64,000 nucleotides of DNA from Minwuia sp. (GCA_029210175.1 JARGPL010000003.1:186001-250000), one strand, 5' to 3'. Counted from the first letter of the stretch, positions 9,362 through 21,113 are shown. The notes: a model not told the origin generated them from the sequence alone. A program made the numbers and translations.

Positions 9362-9595
9362 TCAGAACCCGACCCCGCCGCCGGGGCGGCGCTGGCCCAG
9401 CACGCCTTCATCGGCGTTGCGGCTGCGGCATCGATGGTATTCCGGTGTCGCCGGACCCGCATCTGACCAGCCGCAGGACACGCCGCCAACGCGGGTCGGG
9501 CCGGTATCGACAATCTCGCAGGCCGCGAGCAAGCCGACGCAGGCCAGCAACGCAGGCAGCCGCAGCAGATCACCGATGGCACGAATCTGTTCCAT
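9362..9595 (-). CDS. small putative lipoprotein
   Basis: A 77-residue frame with a convincing lipoprotein signal: a short polar start (MEQIRAIGD), a hydrophobic core (LPALLACVGLLAA) and a lipobox LLAAC with Cys26. The mature part is short (about 50 residues), with GWSDAGPATPEYHRC and a glycine-rich tail. I do not recognise a family. It lies 114 bp upstream of hisB on the same strand and diverges from pgi. The lipobox is the main support; no clear ribosome binding site is seen. Confidence 0.55.
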   Translation of the reverse strand: MEQIRAIGDLLRLPALLACVGLLAACEIVDTGPTRVGGVSCGWSDAGPATPEYHRCRSRNADEGVLGQRRPGGGVGF

Positions 9596-9712
9596 GGGCG
9601 ATATGTAGTATGTTTGTTGCGCCAAGGGAATCGGCGGTTGTGCAACACCGCCCTGTTTCTGGGGAGGTTCCGGTTCACGGCAGCGCTGATCCATTCTGAA
9701 GGTATCGTATCC

Positions 9713-10999
9713 ATGACCCTTCCATTCCAGCACTTCGTGCAACCCAGCCTGCAGCCGACTGTCGGTGACAGTGGCCTGTCCACCGAATCCTACGAAAGGC
9801 TGCTTTTGGACGCGGCGGCGTCTGTTCAGCGTATCCGCACCGACATGGCGGCGGGTGATCTGCCCTGCTTCGGCCTGGCCAGCCGCCGGGACGATCTGGA
9901 GGCCCTGGTCCCCGTCGCGGACCGCATCCGGGGCGGGTTCCGCCATTGTGTGGTGCTGGGGACGGGGGGGTCGAGCCTTGGCGCACAGACCCTGCTGGCA
10001 CTGGCCGCACCTGCGGACCGGGACCGGCTGATCCTGCCTGACAATCTGGACGGACGTGAATTCGCCGAGATGCTGGCCGCGCTGGACCCTGAAACGACAT
10101 TTGTCCTGACCGTATCCAAATCCGGTGGCACGACGGAAACCCTTGCGCAGACCTTCGTCATGCTTGACTGGTTTCGCCGGAACCTCAGCCCCGCCGCCGT
10201 CGCGGGCCACATGCTGGCCATTGCCGAACCCGGGGACAATGCCCTGCGCCGTCTGGCCGATGCGCACGGGGTGGAGGTGCTGGACCATGACCCGAAGGTG
10301 GGGGGGCGGTTTTCCGTGCTTTCGCTGGTGGGCCTGCTGCCCGCAATGATCGCCGGGCTGGATGCACAGGCCGTCCGCAAGGGCGCGGCCGACCTGTTCG
10401 AAACCCTGTTGACCGACCCGGCGGCTCCGCCGGTTGCCGGGGCTGCCATCGCGGTCGGTCTGGCGCAGGAAATGGGGCGCAGCCAGCAGGTCATCATGCC
10501 CTATGCCGGATCGCTGGCGCGGCTGTCCATGTGGCATCGCCAGCTCTGGGCGGAAAGCCTGGGCAAGGATGGCAAGGGGCTGACACCGATTGCGGCGCTG
10601 GGTCCCGTGGATCAGCACAGCCAGTTGCAGCTGTGGCTCGACGGCCCGGCGGACAAGAGCTTCACCGTCATGACCATCGCCGAACCGGACCCCGGCCCGA
10701 CCATATCGCCGGACCTGGTCACCGACCCGGCCCTGGCCTATCTGTCGGGGCAGAGCCTGGGCGCCATCGTGCAGACCCAGGCCCGCGCCACCATGGAGAC
10801 ACTGGTGGCCACCGGCCACCCCGTACGGATGATCCGCCTGCCCCGGCTGGACGAGAAGGCGCTGGGCGGCCTGTTGATGCATTTCATGCTGGAAACCGTC
10901 ATTGCCGCCCACCTGCTGGGTGTTGACCCGTTCGGCCAGCCTGCTGTCGAGACCAGCAAGCGGCTGACGCGCGACTATCTGTCAGGCAGCGCCGAATGA
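9713..10999 (+). CDS. pgi: glucose-6-phosphate isomerase
   Basis: A 428-residue phosphoglucose isomerase of the shorter bacterial class, interconverting glucose-6-phosphate and fructose-6-phosphate. Two SIS-type sugar-phosphate loops are clear: [13 protein letters not shown] near residue 80 and [12 protein letters not shown] near 140. The [16 protein letters not shown] segment contains the expected active-site His region. I chose the ATG at 9713, 11 nt after a GAAGG; in-frame upstream codons would extend into the lipoprotein promoter region. Its stop overlaps the mutL start by 4 nt. Confidence 0.92.
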   Translation: MTLPFQHFVQPSLQPTVGDSGLSTESYERLLLDAAASVQRIRTDMAAGDLPCFGLASRRDDLEALVPVADRIRGGFRHCVVLGTGGSSLGAQTLLALAAPADRDRLILPDNLDGREFAEMLAALDPETTFVLTVSKSGGTTETLAQTFVMLDWFRRNLSPAAVAGHMLAIAEPGDNALRRLADAHGVEVLDHDPKVGGRFSVLSLVGLLPAMIAGLDAQAVRKGAADLFETLLTDPAAPPVAGAAIAVGLAQEMGRSQQVIMPYAGSLARLSMWHRQLWAESLGKDGKGLTPIAALGPVDQHSQLQLWLDGPADKSFTVMTIAEPDPGPTISPDLVTDPALAYLSGQSLGAIVQTQARATMETLVATGHPVRMIRLPRLDEKALGGLLMHFMLETVIAAHLLGVDPFGQPAVETSKRLTRDYLSGSAE

Positions 11000-12849
11000 C
11001 CCTGCGCCGCCTGCCGGAAACAACCGTCAACCGTATCGCGGCGGGGGAAGTGATAGAGCGCCCGGCGAGCGCGGTGAAGGAACTGGTGGAGAACAGCCTG
11101 GACGCAGGGGCGCACCGCATCGAGATCGTGCTGCGTGAAGGCGGCCGTTCACTGATCGCGGTCGATGATGACGGGCAAGGCATGAACGCTGCGGATCTGG
11201 CCCTCTGCATCGAACGGCACGCGACATCGAAATTGCCGGATGATGATCTGATGGCGATCCTTCATCTGGGCTTCAGGGGCGAAGCCCTGCCGTCCGTCGG
11301 TGCCGTCGCCCGGCTGCGGATCGACAGCCGTCACGCCGGAACCGACACCGGCTGGGCCATTCAGGTGGACGGTGGCAAGGTCAGCGCGCCGGAACCATCT
11401 TCGCGTGCCCGGGGGACACGGGTGGAAGTCCGCGATCTTTTCTTCGCCACTCCGGCCCGGCTGAAGTTCCTGAAGACCGACCGGGCGGAGTTCGGCGCAA
11501 CGCTGGACATGATCAAGCGGCTTGCCATGGCGCATCCCGATGTTGGCTTCACCCTGAAGGATGACCAGCGCACGGCGTTTCAGGCCGGGGCGGAACAGGG
11601 CGAACTGCTGGACGCCCGCGCGGCCCGCATCGCCCGCATCATGGGACGGGAATTCGTCGAGAACGCATTGGTGGTGGAGGCAGAACGGGAGGGCGTGCGC
11701 CTGACGGGCCTTGCCGGCGTCCCCACCTACAACCGGGGCAATGCCACACAGCAGTACATGTTCGTCAATGGCCGCCCCGTCCGCGACAAGCTGTTCACCG
11801 GTGCCGTGCGCGGGGCCTATCAGGATTTTCTTTCCGGCGGCCGCCACGCCGTGCTGGCGCTGTTCCTGGATGTCGATCCGGCGTTCGTGGACGTGAACGT
11901 GCACCCCGCCAAGGCCGAGGTCCGATTTCGCGAACCCGGTGTGGTGCGCGGCCTGATTGTCGGCGGCCTGCGCAGTGTACTGGCGGCGGCGGGGCACCGG
12001 GCCTCCACCACCGTGGCCGGGCAGGCGCTGGGGGCGTTCCGCCAGGGGACGCTGCCCGAAACACCTCGCTTTGCCATGCCGATGGGCGGTCGCGGCGGCA
12101 GCTATGCGCCAGCCCACAGCAGCGCGGCCGCGCGTGAAGCCTATGCCAACTGGCAGGACCCGGGGGGTGCCTGCGGCGGTGGCGTGGCGGAATCCGGTGG
12201 GCGGGAATTCATCGACCCATCCGGTCGGGTGGAAATGGTGGATGAGGATGGCGCAACGCCGTCTCCCGAATTTCCCCTCGGCGTGGCCCGGGGACAGGTA
12301 CACGGCACCTACATCGTCGCCCAGACCACCGAGGGCATCGTGCTGGTGGACCAGCACGCGGCCCACGAGCGACTGGTCTATGAAAGGATGAAACGCCAAC
12401 TGGGCGAGAGCGGGGTCGCCCGACAGGGCCTGCTGCTGCCGGAAGTGGTCGAAATGGATGAAGGCCACGTCGACCGGATCGCCGCCCGCGCAGAAGAGCT
12501 GGCAGCCCTTGGCCTGATCCTGGAACGCTTCGGACCCGGCGCGCTTGTCGTGCGGGAAACGCCTGCCCTGCTGGGCCAGTGCGACGTCCGCGGGTTGCTC
12601 AACGACCTCGCCGATGAACTGTCGGAATTCGACCAGACCACCGGTCTGCAGGACCGGCTGCAGGACGTCTGTTCAACCATGGCCTGCCACGGCTCCGTCC
12701 GTGCCGGGCGACGGCTCAACGCGGCGGAAATGAACGCCCTGCTGCGCGAGATGGAACGCACGCCGCATTCCGGCCAGTGCAACCATGGTCGTCCCACCTA
12801 CGTGGAACTGCACCTGAGCGATATCGAACGACTGTTCGGGCGGCGGTGA
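10996..12849 (+). CDS. mutL: DNA mismatch repair protein MutL
   Basis: A 617-residue MutL. The N-terminal GHKL ATPase has motif I ([20 protein letters not shown]), the DDGQGM motif and [10 protein letters not shown] low-complexity linker (about 355-420) joins it to the C-terminal dimerisation domain. That domain carries [12 protein letters not shown] (about 452-463), matching the DQHA-x2-E-x4-E endonuclease motif, and CNHGRPT near the end. It is therefore a nicking MutL of the MutH-independent type, as expected outside the enteric bacteria. Translationally coupled to pgi. Confidence 0.96.
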   Translation: MTLRRLPETTVNRIAAGEVIERPASAVKELVENSLDAGAHRIEIVLREGGRSLIAVDDDGQGMNAADLALCIERHATSKLPDDDLMAILHLGFRGEALPSVGAVARLRIDSRHAGTDTGWAIQVDGGKVSAPEPSSRARGTRVEVRDLFFATPARLKFLKTDRAEFGATLDMIKRLAMAHPDVGFTLKDDQRTAFQAGAEQGELLDARAARIARIMGREFVENALVVEAEREGVRLTGLAGVPTYNRGNATQQYMFVNGRPVRDKLFTGAVRGAYQDFLSGGRHAVLALFLDVDPAFVDVNVHPAKAEVRFREPGVVRGLIVGGLRSVLAAAGHRASTTVAGQALGAFRQGTLPETPRFAMPMGGRGGSYAPAHSSAAAREAYANWQDPGGACGGGVAESGGREFIDPSGRVEMVDEDGATPSPEFPLGVARGQVHGTYIVAQTTEGIVLVDQHAAHERLVYERMKRQLGESGVARQGLLLPEVVEMDEGHVDRIAARAEELAALGLILERFGPGALVVRETPALLGQCDVRGLLNDLADELSEFDQTTGLQDRLQDVCSTMACHGSVRAGRRLNAAEMNALLREMERTPHSGQCNHGRPTYVELHLSDIERLFGRR

Positions 12850-12865
12850 GGCCCCAGGCCAGTTG

Positions 12866-14581
12866 CTAGCGCTGGCTCGTCTCACGATCCGGATTGAGCC
12901 AGGGCGTGCGGTCATCGGGGGTCAGCATGGCCGTGCCCAGGATGTGATCCGCCATCTTCTCCCCCACCATGATCGACGGGCCATTCAGGTTGCCGTTGGT
13001 GATCTGGGGAAAGATGGAGCTGTCGACGACGCGCAGACCGCCGACACCGATCACCCGTCCCTGCGGGTCCACCACGCTGCGGCTGTCGTCCGGATCGCCC
13101 ATGCGACAGGTGCCACAGGGGTGGTAGGCGCTTTCGACGGCTTCACTGATGAACGCGTCCAGCGCCGCATCGTCCTGCACGTCAGCGCCCGGCGCGATTT
13201 CCGGCCCGGCGAAGGGTTCGAATGCCGGTTGGGAAAAAATCTCCCGCGTCAGGCGGATGCAGGTGCGGAAATCCGACCAGTCCTTTTCCGACGACATGTA
13301 ATTGAACAGGATCGACGGATCGGCTTTCGCATCGGCTGATGTCAGTTCCACCCGCCCTCGCGACGGAGACCGCATCGGCCCGACATGCGCCTGAAACCCG
13401 TGTGCCTTGGCCGGGGCCTTGCCGTCATAGCGGATGGCAACCGGCAGGAAATGATACTGGATATCCGGGTAGGGCACCCCGGCGGCGGAGCGGATGAAGG
13501 CCGCCGCCTCGAAGTGGTTCGTCGCACCATGGCCGGTCCTGGTGAACAGCCACTGCGCCCCGATCATCGCCTTGGAAAACAGGTTCAGGTGACTGTAGAG
13601 GCTGATCGGCTGCAGGCAGGTCATCTGCAGATAGAGTTCCAGGTGATCCTGCAGGTTCTGCCCGACACCAGGCCGGTCCGCCCTGACGTCGATGCCGTGG
13701 TCGCGCAGGTGCTCGACCGGGCCGATACCGGAAAGCATCAGGAGCTTGGGTGAGTTGATGGAGGACGCGGACAGGATCACCTCCCGCCCCGCCCGCAGCA
13801 TTTTCTGCTGCCCACCGCGCTCGAAGATCACGCCGGATGCCTGCGCCCCGTCAAAGACCACACGCAACGCCAGCCCCCGCACGAGGCGGACATTGGGGCG
13901 CTTCAGTGCCGGACGCAGATAGGCATTGGCAGCCGACCAGCGCCGCCCGCGCCAGACCGTCATCTCCATGGGGCCGAAGCCTTCCTGTTGTTCCCCGTTG
14001 TAGTCGGCGGTCACCGGATATCCCGCTTGCTGCCCCGCATCCCGGAATGCCGCGAACAGCGGGTTCTTCTGTGGTCCGCGCGTCACGTGCAGCGGCCCGT
14101 CGGAACCGCGCCACCCTGCCTGACCGCCATGATTGCTTTCCATCCGCATGAAGTACGGCAGCACATCGCGGTATGCCCAGCCCCGGGCACCGGACTGGGC
14201 CCAGCCCTCATAGTCCAGTGCATGGCCGCGCACATAGACCATGCCGTTGATGGATGATGACCCACCGATGACCTTGCCACGCGGACAGGCCAGCCGACGC
14301 CCGCCCAGATGCGGTTCCGGTTCCGACTGATAGCCCCAGTCATAGCGCGACATGTTCATCGGGTAAGACAGCGCCGCGGGCATCTGGATCAACGGCCCCG
14401 CATCGGTGCCGCCATGCTCCAGCACGATGACGGAATGCTTGCCATTCTCGCTCAACCGATAGGCCAGCGCGGCACCGGCACTGCCTGCGCCGACAATGAT
14501 GAAGTCAGCCTGGGCATGTTCTGGCAGGTCGGTCTCTGGCAGGCCGGTCTCTGGCAGGTCAGTCTCTGGCAGGTCGGTCAC
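12866..14581 (-). CDS. GMC-family FAD oxidoreductase (choline/alcohol dehydrogenase-like)
   Basis: A 571-residue glucose-methanol-choline oxidoreductase. The FAD-binding [19 protein letters not shown] begins near residue 25. [19 protein letters not shown] is GMC signature 1, [16 protein letters not shown] is signature 2, and the C-terminal [10 protein letters not shown] plus NGNLNGPS carry the catalytic His/Asn region. I chose the GTG at 14581 because CAGGAG lies 9 nt upstream. The first 21 residues are then four TDLPE-type repeats (see the repeat entry). BetA-like enzymes oxidise choline, but related proteins act on many alcohols, so no symbol is given. It diverges from pyc. Confidence 0.88.
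   Translation of the reverse strand: MTDLPETDLPETGLPETDLPEHAQADFIIVGAGSAGAALAYRLSENGKHSVIVLEHGGTDAGPLIQMPAALSYPMNMSRYDWGYQSEPEPHLGGRRLACPRGKVIGGSSSINGMVYVRGHALDYEGWAQSGARGWAYRDVLPYFMRMESNHGGQAGWRGSDGPLHVTRGPQKNPLFAAFRDAGQQAGYPVTADYNGEQQEGFGPMEMTVWRGRRWSAANAYLRPALKRPNVRLVRGLALRVVFDGAQASGVIFERGGQQKMLRAGREVILSASSINSPKLLMLSGIGPVEHLRDHGIDVRADRPGVGQNLQDHLELYLQMTCLQPISLYSHLNLFSKAMIGAQWLFTRTGHGATNHFEAAAFIRSAAGVPYPDIQYHFLPVAIRYDGKAPAKAHGFQAHVGPMRSPSRGRVELTSADAKADPSILFNYMSSEKDWSDFRTCIRLTREIFSQPAFEPFAGPEIAPGADVQDDAALDAFISEAVESAYHPCGTCRMGDPDDSRSVVDPQGRVIGVGGLRVVDSSIFPQITNGNLNGPSIMVGEKMADHILGTAMLTPDDRTPWLNPDRETSQR
14519..14578. repeat. four tandem 15-bp units at the GMC oxidoreductase N-terminus
   Basis: Four near-identical 15-bp units directly follow the GTG start and encode [20 protein letters not shown]. 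The unit length is a multiple of three, so copy-number change would not shift the frame. The segment lies before the FAD-binding domain. Confidence 0.9.
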
Positions 14582-14786
14582 GGCAGGATGCTCCTGATGG
14601 ATGGCGCTGGGGTAAGCGGTCGGTTCTGCACGCAAGTTCAGCAGGCGACAAGTCCTGCAAGCGACGCCTGCATCTGTGATCCCGTTCGGAAACGGTCGCC
14701 AGCGTGTGCCAGTTCCGCTTTGCCATGCCCCCTGGCTTGGCTCAGACTGCGATCGGGGTGTGTTGCAATCGCAAGGGGGTCTGTCG

Positions 14787-17700
14787 ATGGCCGAATTTCG
14801 CAAGATCAAGAAGCTGCTGGTCGCCAACCGGTCGGAGATCGCCATCCGCGTGATGCGCGCCGCCAATGAACTCGGCATCCGCACGGTCGCAGTCTACACC
14901 GAAGAGGACAAGCTGGCGCTGCATCGCTTCAAGGCCGACGAGAGCTATCTGATCGGACAGGGGCTGGGGCCGGTGAAGGCCTATCTGGCAATTGACGAGA
15001 TGATCCGCATTGCCAGACAGGCGGGCTGCGACGCCGTGCATCCGGGCTATGGCTTCCTGTCGGAGAACCCTGATTTCGCGGACGCCTGCACGGCAAACGA
15101 CATCACCTTCATCGGCCCGTCGTCCGACGTGATGCGCGGGCTCGGCAACAAGGTTGCGGCGCGCGAGGCCGCGATGGCGGCCGGCACCCCCGTGGTGCCA
15201 GCGACCGGCCCGCTGCCCGAAGACGCCGCGGAGATCACGCGGATGGCGGCGGAGGTCGGTTATCCCCTGATGCTGAAGGCCAGCTGGGGCGGCGGCGGAC
15301 GCGGCATGCGCGCCATCGAGACGGAATCCGAACTGATCGGCGAAGTGACATCGGGCCGTCGGGAGGCGGAGGCGGCATTCGGCAACGGTGAGGTCTATCT
15401 GGAAAAGCTGGTCCGCCGCGCCCGGCATGTGGAAGTCCAGTTGCTGGGCGATCACCATGGCACCGTCGTCCACCTGTTCGAGCGGGATTGTTCCGTACAG
15501 CGGCGCAACCAGAAGGTCGTGGAGCGCGCACCCGCCCCCTATCTGAGCGAAGCGCAGCGCACGGAGCTTTGCGAGGCTGCGCTGCGGCTCGCGCGGGCCG
15601 AAGGTTACGTCAATGCAGGCACTGCCGAGTTCCTGATGGATCGGGACACGGACGCGTTCTACTTCATCGAGGTCAATCCACGGATCCAGGTGGAGCACAC
15701 GGTGACGGAGGAAGTGACCGGCATCGACATCGTGCAGGCCCAGATCCGCATTGCGGAGGGGGGACGGATCGGTTTCACGGAAGAGACCGGTGTGCCCGCC
15801 CAGGCCGATATCAAGTTGCGGGGACACGCGCTGCAGTGCCGGGTGACGACGGAGGACCCGGAGGCGAATTTCATTCCCGACTATGGCCGCATCACCGCCT
15901 ATCGCGGCGCCACGGGGTTCGGCATCCGACTGGACGGCGGCACCGCCTATTCCGGTGCGGTCATCACCCGATACTACGATTCCCTGCTTGAAAAGGTGAC
16001 GGCCTGGGCCGCAACACCTGAGGCCGCGATCCGCCGCCTCGACCGGGCGTTGCGCGAATTCCGCATCCGCGGGGTCGCGACCAACCTGGCGTTCGTCGAG
16101 AACCTGATCAACCACCCGAAGTTCATCGCCAACGATTACACGACCAAGTTCATTGACGAGACGCCGGAACTGTTCGAATTCGCTGCCCGTCAGGACCGGG
16201 CGACCAAGCTGCTGGGGTTCATCGCCGACGTCACCGTCAACGGCAATCCGGAAGTGAAGGACCGCGCCATGCCCCCGGTCGCGCCCAAGCCGAAAGTCCC
16301 GAGCTTCACCCATGATGCGCCGCCAAAGGGCACGCGTGACCTGCTGAACGAACTGGGGCCGGAGAAGTTCGCTGACTGGATGCTGGCCGAAAAGCGCCTG
16401 CTGATCACCGACACCACCATGCGTGATGCGCATCAGTCGCTGCTGGCCACACGGATGCGCAGCTTCGACATGGTGCAGGTGGCGGATGCCTATGCCCGCA
16501 ACCTGTCCAACCTGTTCTCCATCGAATGCTGGGGCGGCGCGACGTTCGATGTGTCCATGCGGTTCCTGCACGAATGCCCCTGGACCCGCCTGTCCGACCT
16601 GCGCGCGCGCATTCCGAACGTGCTGTTCCAGATGCTGCTGCGCGGTGCCAACGGTGTCGGTTACACGGTCTATCCCGACAATGTGGTGCGGGGTTTCGTG
16701 CATCAGGCGGCGGAAAGCGGTGTCGATGTCTTCCGGGTCTTCGACAGCCTGAACTGGGTGGAGAACATGCGCGTCGCCATTGACGCGGTCAACGAGACGG
16801 GACGGCTCTGCGAGGCCGTGGTCTGCTACACGGGCGACATCTTCGACCCGGACCGCGCCCGCTATGACCTGGATTACTACGTGCGGATGGCGCGGGAACT
16901 GAAGGCAGCGGGCACCCACATCCTGGGCATCAAGGACATGGCCGGGCTGCTGAAACCCGCACAGGCCCGTGTGCTGGTGAAGGCGCTGAAGGAAGAAACC
17001 GGCCTGCCGATCCATTTCCACACCCACGACACGTCCGGCATCGCGTCCGCCAGCATCCTTGCGGCGGCGGAGGCTGGCGTGGACGCCGCCGACATGGCAA
17101 TGGATTCCTTCTCCGGCCTGACCAGCCAGCCCAATCTCGGCTCCATCGTCGAGGCGCTGCGCCATACGGACCGGGAAACCGGGCTGCAGAACGCCACCAT
17201 CCGCGCCTTCTCCGATTACTGGGAGGCGGTGCGCCGCGAGTATCGCGCCTTCGAAAGTGATCTGCGGTTCGGCGCGTCCGAGGTCTATCTGCATGAAATG
17301 CCCGGCGGCCAGTTCACCAACCTGAAGGAGCAGGCCAGATCGATGGGGCTGGAGGAACGCTGGCACGATGTGGCGCGAACCTATGCCGACGTGAACCTGA
17401 TGTTCGGCGATATCGTGAAGGTCACGCCGTCATCGAAGGTCGTTGGCGACATGGCCCTGTCGATGGTGTCTGCCGGCCATACCCGCGCGGATGTGGAAGA
17501 CCCCGACAAGGCCATATCCTTCCCCGAATCCGTCGTGTCATTCTTCCACGGCGACCTGGGCCAGCCGCCCAACGGCTTCCCTGCCGCGCTGCAGGCCAAG
17601 GTTCTGGCGGGCGAGAAGCCACTGACCGACCGGCCCGGCAAGTCCGTGCCCGCCGCTGATCTCCCGGCCCTGCGCAAGCAGGCGGAAGAAGATGCGGCGC

Positions 17701-18239
17701 GGGAAATCACGGATGAGGAATTCCAGTCCTGGCTGATGTACCCGAAGGTCTTCGCTGATTTCGCCCTCTTCGAAGCCGAATTCGGCCCCGTCGACCGTCT
17801 GCCCACACCGGTGTTCTTCTACGGTCTGGAACCGGGCGACGAGGTGTCGGTGGAGATCGAGGCGGGCAAGACCCTGGTGATCCGCTGCCTCGCCGTGGGT
17901 GAAGCCGACGAGGAAGGCATCGCGCGCGTGTTCTTCGAACTGAACGGCCAGCCGCGCCGCATCAAGGTTCGCGACCGCCACGCCGCCGCCACCGCCGTGT
18001 CACACCCCAAGGCAGAACCGGGCAATGCCGACCATGTCGCCGCCCCGATGCCCGGCATGGTGTCCACTGTCGCGGTGGAGACAGGTCAGAAAGTCCAGAC
18101 CGGGGACTTGCTGCTGACCATCGAAGCCATGAAGATGGAAACAGCCATCCGGGCCGAAAGGGACGGCGAGATCAAGGCCGTCACCGCCGGTGCCGGAACC
18201 CAGGTCGACGCCAAGGACCTGCTGGTCGAATTTGCGTGA
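14787..18239 (+). CDS. pyc: pyruvate carboxylase
   Basis: A 1150-residue biotin enzyme that carboxylates pyruvate to oxaloacetate, with all three parts on one chain. The biotin carboxylase domain is at about 1-455 ([43 protein letters not shown]). The carboxyltransferase is at about 540-1000 ([26 protein letters not shown]). The C-terminal BCCP domain has the biotinylation motif EAMKM with Lys1116. The ATG at 14787 follows AAGGGGG by 7 nt and gives the standard family length. It stands alone and serves anaplerosis. Confidence 0.97.
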   Translation: MAEFRKIKKLLVANRSEIAIRVMRAANELGIRTVAVYTEEDKLALHRFKADESYLIGQGLGPVKAYLAIDEMIRIARQAGCDAVHPGYGFLSENPDFADACTANDITFIGPSSDVMRGLGNKVAAREAAMAAGTPVVPATGPLPEDAAEITRMAAEVGYPLMLKASWGGGGRGMRAIETESELIGEVTSGRREAEAAFGNGEVYLEKLVRRARHVEVQLLGDHHGTVVHLFERDCSVQRRNQKVVERAPAPYLSEAQRTELCEAALRLARAEGYVNAGTAEFLMDRDTDAFYFIEVNPRIQVEHTVTEEVTGIDIVQAQIRIAEGGRIGFTEETGVPAQADIKLRGHALQCRVTTEDPEANFIPDYGRITAYRGATGFGIRLDGGTAYSGAVITRYYDSLLEKVTAWAATPEAAIRRLDRALREFRIRGVATNLAFVENLINHPKFIANDYTTKFIDETPELFEFAARQDRATKLLGFIADVTVNGNPEVKDRAMPPVAPKPKVPSFTHDAPPKGTRDLLNELGPEKFADWMLAEKRLLITDTTMRDAHQSLLATRMRSFDMVQVADAYARNLSNLFSIECWGGATFDVSMRFLHECPWTRLSDLRARIPNVLFQMLLRGANGVGYTVYPDNVVRGFVHQAAESGVDVFRVFDSLNWVENMRVAIDAVNETGRLCEAVVCYTGDIFDPDRARYDLDYYVRMARELKAAGTHILGIKDMAGLLKPAQARVLVKALKEETGLPIHFHTHDTSGIASASILAAAEAGVDAADMAMDSFSGLTSQPNLGSIVEALRHTDRETGLQNATIRAFSDYWEAVRREYRAFESDLRFGASEVYLHEMPGGQFTNLKEQARSMGLEERWHDVARTYADVNLMFGDIVKVTPSSKVVGDMALSMVSAGHTRADVEDPDKAISFPESVVSFFHGDLGQPPNGFPAALQAKVLAGEKPLTDRPGKSVPAADLPALRKQAEEDAAREITDEEFQSWLMYPKVFADFALFEAEFGPVDRLPTPVFFYGLEPGDEVSVEIEAGKTLVIRCLAVGEADEEGIARVFFELNGQPRRIKVRDRHAAATAVSHPKAEPGNADHVAAPMPGMVSTVAVETGQKVQTGDLLLTIEAMKMETAIRAERDGEIKAVTAGAGTQVDAKDLLVEFA

Positions 18240-18310
18240 CGACCGATCCGTTTCCACGCCGGGTACGTAACCAAAGGGTGAGTCTTTTTTTCAGGGTAGA
18301 GGGTTCTCTC

Positions 18311-19138
18311 ATGAAATCAGGTATCTTCACGCGCATGGCCGCGATCGCGATGATCGCGGTCGGCGCGATGGCCGCATCAGCCGCACAGGCACAGGACGTG
18401 TCGGTGCAGTGGTTCGGACAGGCCGCGTTCAAGATCGTTTCCCCCGGTGGCAAGGTGATCCTGATCGATCCGTTCATCACCAAGAACCCGAAGACGCCAG
18501 CCGAACTGAAGGATCTGGCGGCCATTGGTCCGGTTGATCTGATCCTGGTGACCCATGGCCATGGGGATCACGTCGGCGACACATTCAAGCTGGCCGAAAT
18601 GACCGGCGCGCTGGTGGCGATGAATGCCGACATGGGTTCCACCTTTCAGACCCTTGGCGTGATCGACCCGACGAAGCTGATCCGCTTCAACAAGTCCGGC
18701 CCGATCCGCCCGATCGGCCAGGACATCACCATCACCATGACCCGCGCCGAGCACAGCTCATCGGTGCGCACGACCGATCCGATCTCCGGCAAGGTCAATG
18801 TGCTGCCGGGCGGGGAGCCGTCGGGTTACATCGTGCGGCTCGAAAACGGCTACAAGATCTATCACGCGGGTGACACCGGTGTGTTCGGCGACATGGCCTT
18901 CATCGGCAGCTACTACAAGCCGGACCTGGCGTTGCTGCCCATCGGCGGTCACTTCACCATGGGCCCGCAGCACGCGGCCTACGCGGTTAAGGAACTGCTG
19001 CGCACGCCGACCGTGGTGCCGATGCATTACGGCACCTTCCCGCCGCTGAAGGGCACGCCGGAGCGCTTCATCGAAGCACTGGGCAACACCCCGACCAACG
19101 TGGTGGTCATGCAGCCCGGCGACATCCGCCAGTTCTGA
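18311..19138 (+). CDS. exported metallo-beta-lactamase-fold hydrolase (UPF0173-like)
   Basis: A 275-residue metal-dependent hydrolase. A signal peptide spans about 1-27 (hydrophobic MAAIAMIAVGAMAASAAQA), so it should be periplasmic. The metal motif THGHGDHVGD, then TRAEHSS and YHAGDTGVFGDM, fit the UPF0173/YtkL-like branch of the MBL fold; LPIGGHFTMGP carries a further His. Most UPF0173 proteins I know of lack a signal peptide. The start at 18311 follows AGAGGG. It ends at a strong hairpin shared with the convergent carboxylase gene. Substrate unknown. Confidence 0.85.
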   Translation: MKSGIFTRMAAIAMIAVGAMAASAAQAQDVSVQWFGQAAFKIVSPGGKVILIDPFITKNPKTPAELKDLAAIGPVDLILVTHGHGDHVGDTFKLAEMTGALVAMNADMGSTFQTLGVIDPTKLIRFNKSGPIRPIGQDITITMTRAEHSSSVRTTDPISGKVNVLPGGEPSGYIVRLENGYKIYHAGDTGVFGDMAFIGSYYKPDLALLPIGGHFTMGPQHAAYAVKELLRTPTVVPMHYGTFPPLKGTPERFIEALGNTPTNVVVMQPGDIRQF

Positions 19139-19159
19139 TTGCGGTCACGCAACAGCCCC

Positions 19160-19188
19160 CTCCGTCACGGCAGCACGCCGTGACGGAG
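19160..19188. terminator. 12-bp perfect hairpin between convergent genes
   Basis: CTCCGTCACGGC (19160-19171) and GCCGTGACGGAG (19177-19188) pair perfectly around a 5-nt loop. No T-run follows on either strand. It overlaps the last codons of the minus-strand carboxylase gene. It probably ends or protects the transcript of the exported hydrolase and perhaps both. Confidence 0.55.
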
Positions 19189-20715
19189 TGTGGGTGACGG
19201 TGCCTCCGTCCGGGCATTCAGGGCGCGTTCCAGCGCCAAGATCAGCCGCGGGCGGGACTCCAGCGGATCGATCACGTCATCGATCTTCATCTGCCCTGCC
19301 GCCGGGATCGCACCGCAGATGTCGCGGTATTCCGCCACCAGTTCGGCGTGCCGGGTCGCCGGATCGGCCGAAGCCTCCAGGTCCGCGCGATAGGCCGCCG
19401 TGATGCCGCTTTCCAGCGGGATCGCATTGAAGTCCGCCGTCGGCCAGGCCAGTACCGCCGATTGCCCGCCGCCATAGCCCCCCATCGCCGCACCGCCATA
19501 GCCAAATCCCTTGTGTGTCACCAGGGTCAGGATCGGCGTATTGGCGAAGGCGAAGCTGTGCGCCACCTGCATGCCGACACGCAGGGCGCCTTCCTGCTCC
19601 GACTTCGGCCCGGTCATGACGCCGGGCGTATCGGTGAGGAACACCAGCGGCAGATGATAGGCGCTGCAGAGGTCCATGAAGTGGCGCAGCTTCTCCCCCG
19701 CCGCCGCCGTGATCGCGCCGGACATGACCTTGGGCTGATTGGCGCAGATACCGACCGGGTGGCCGTTCAGCCGCGCCAGACCGGTGATCATCATCCGCGC
19801 GAAGGCGGGCTTGATCTCCATGAAGCTGTCGCGATCCACGACCGCGTCGATCACCCGTTTCATGTCATAGGGGCGACGGCGGTTCTCCGGGATGATGGTG
19901 CGCAACGCCGCGTCTGCCCGCGCGGGGTCATCGACGGGCGCCACATGCGGTGGCCAGTTCCAGGCGTTGGTCGGCATGTACGACAGGTAACGGCGGATGG
20001 CGTCCAGCGCCTCCCGCTCCGTATCCACCGCATTGTCGGCCACACCGGAGACGGCGCAGTGCAGGTCCGCACCGCCCAGATCCTCCTTCGACACGGTTTC
20101 CCCCGTGCCGGACGCCACCAGCGGCGGCCCACCGGCGGCCAGCATCGACGTGCCCCGGACCATGACGATGAATTCCATCATCGCAGCCAGCAGGGATGAA
20201 TCGCCGGCACTCGGCCCCATGACCGCGGCCACCTGGGGGCAGGTACCGGAAAGCCGCGCGACCTGCATGAAGTGATGCATCGGTGCCAGACCCTCGCCCA
20301 CATATTCGTCGGTGCGCGCCCCCGCCCCGTCGAACAGCCAGACCAGCGGTATCCGGTCGCGCGTCGCCAACTCGATCATCCGGCATTTCTTCTCGAAGTT
20401 GATCCGGCCCAGCGATCCGCCGAGCACCGTGAAATCCTCCGACACCACACCGACGGTCCGCCCATCGATCAGCCCGAAACCGGTGACGACACCGTCCGCC
20501 GGCGTCAGCTTGTTCTTGGTCGGGGTCACGACGGTGGGCGCGTGGGTCGCAAGCTGCCCGATCTCCTCGAACCGGCAGCCGTCGTCCAGCAGCATCGTGA
20601 CCCGTTCCCGCGCCGTCTGCTTGCCCGCCTTCCGCTGCCGGGCCACCTTGTCCGGCCCGCCCAGGTCGAGACTGGCCAGCCGTCGACGCTCCAGATCGTC
20701 TATCAGATCCTGCAT
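19165..20715 (-). CDS. acyl-CoA carboxylase, carboxyltransferase (beta) subunit
   Basis: A 516-residue carboxyltransferase of the propionyl-/methylcrotonyl-/geranyl-CoA carboxylase type, transferring CO2 from biotin to an acyl-CoA. Both crotonase-like halves are present: LDDGCRFEEIGQLATH and GVVSEDFTVLGGSLG in the first, FLTDTPGVMTGPKSEQEG and HKGFGYGGAAMGGYGGGQS in the second. The ATG at 20715 follows GGGGAGGTG by 7 nt. No biotin carboxylase/BCCP alpha subunit is adjacent, so the partner must be encoded elsewhere and the acyl-CoA substrate cannot be assigned. Confidence 0.9.
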   Translation of the reverse strand: MQDLIDDLERRRLASLDLGGPDKVARQRKAGKQTARERVTMLLDDGCRFEEIGQLATHAPTVVTPTKNKLTPADGVVTGFGLIDGRTVGVVSEDFTVLGGSLGRINFEKKCRMIELATRDRIPLVWLFDGAGARTDEYVGEGLAPMHHFMQVARLSGTCPQVAAVMGPSAGDSSLLAAMMEFIVMVRGTSMLAAGGPPLVASGTGETVSKEDLGGADLHCAVSGVADNAVDTEREALDAIRRYLSYMPTNAWNWPPHVAPVDDPARADAALRTIIPENRRRPYDMKRVIDAVVDRDSFMEIKPAFARMMITGLARLNGHPVGICANQPKVMSGAITAAAGEKLRHFMDLCSAYHLPLVFLTDTPGVMTGPKSEQEGALRVGMQVAHSFAFANTPILTLVTHKGFGYGGAAMGGYGGGQSAVLAWPTADFNAIPLESGITAAYRADLEASADPATRHAELVAEYRDICGAIPAAGQMKIDDVIDPLESRPRLILALERALNARTEAPSPTLRHGVLP

Positions 20716-20911
20716 GAGTGGCACCTCCCCGCGCCTGTCCACGTGTCGGCCCGGAGTATCGGCGAAACAGCGGACCAGCCGCAATGATGCTGTCGGCACG
20801 CACGCCTCAGCCGCCGCCCGCGATTTTCTGCATCAGCCCCTATGGACAGCCCCGAACCGATCCGCTAAACAGCGGCTTCTTCACAGGGCCTGGCCCTGAT
20901 GAATGACCCGT

Positions 20912-20987
<76 letters not shown>

Positions 20988-21076
20988 GTCTTCCCAACGG
21001 GTTAGCTGATCTGGAGAAACCGACGCACCGCGCCGGTCCCCCGCATGATGTGCGACCGGAAAATTTCCCCTATCCA

Positions 21077-21113
21077 AGAGAATGGGGCCGCCTGCAGGGC
21101 GACCCCATTCTCT
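21077..21113 (-). terminator. 11-bp perfect hairpin downstream of htpG
   Basis: AGAGAATGGGG (21077-21087) and CCCCATTCTCT (21103-21113) pair perfectly around a 15-nt loop that itself contains CCTGCAGG. It lies 45 bp beyond the htpG stop and about 90 bp after tRNA-Lys. Only a weak T stretch follows. The likeliest role is the 3' end of the htpG transcript. Confidence 0.6.

Noticed and set aside
14519-14578. CRISPR-like array
   Set aside because: The units are 15 bp, contiguous and in frame within a coding sequence, with no spacers. No CRISPR array is visible anywhere in the window.
14742-17366. An 874-codon open frame on the minus strand inside pyc
   Set aside because: It is antisense to a canonical pyruvate carboxylase and its translation is His/Arg-rich without recognisable folds.
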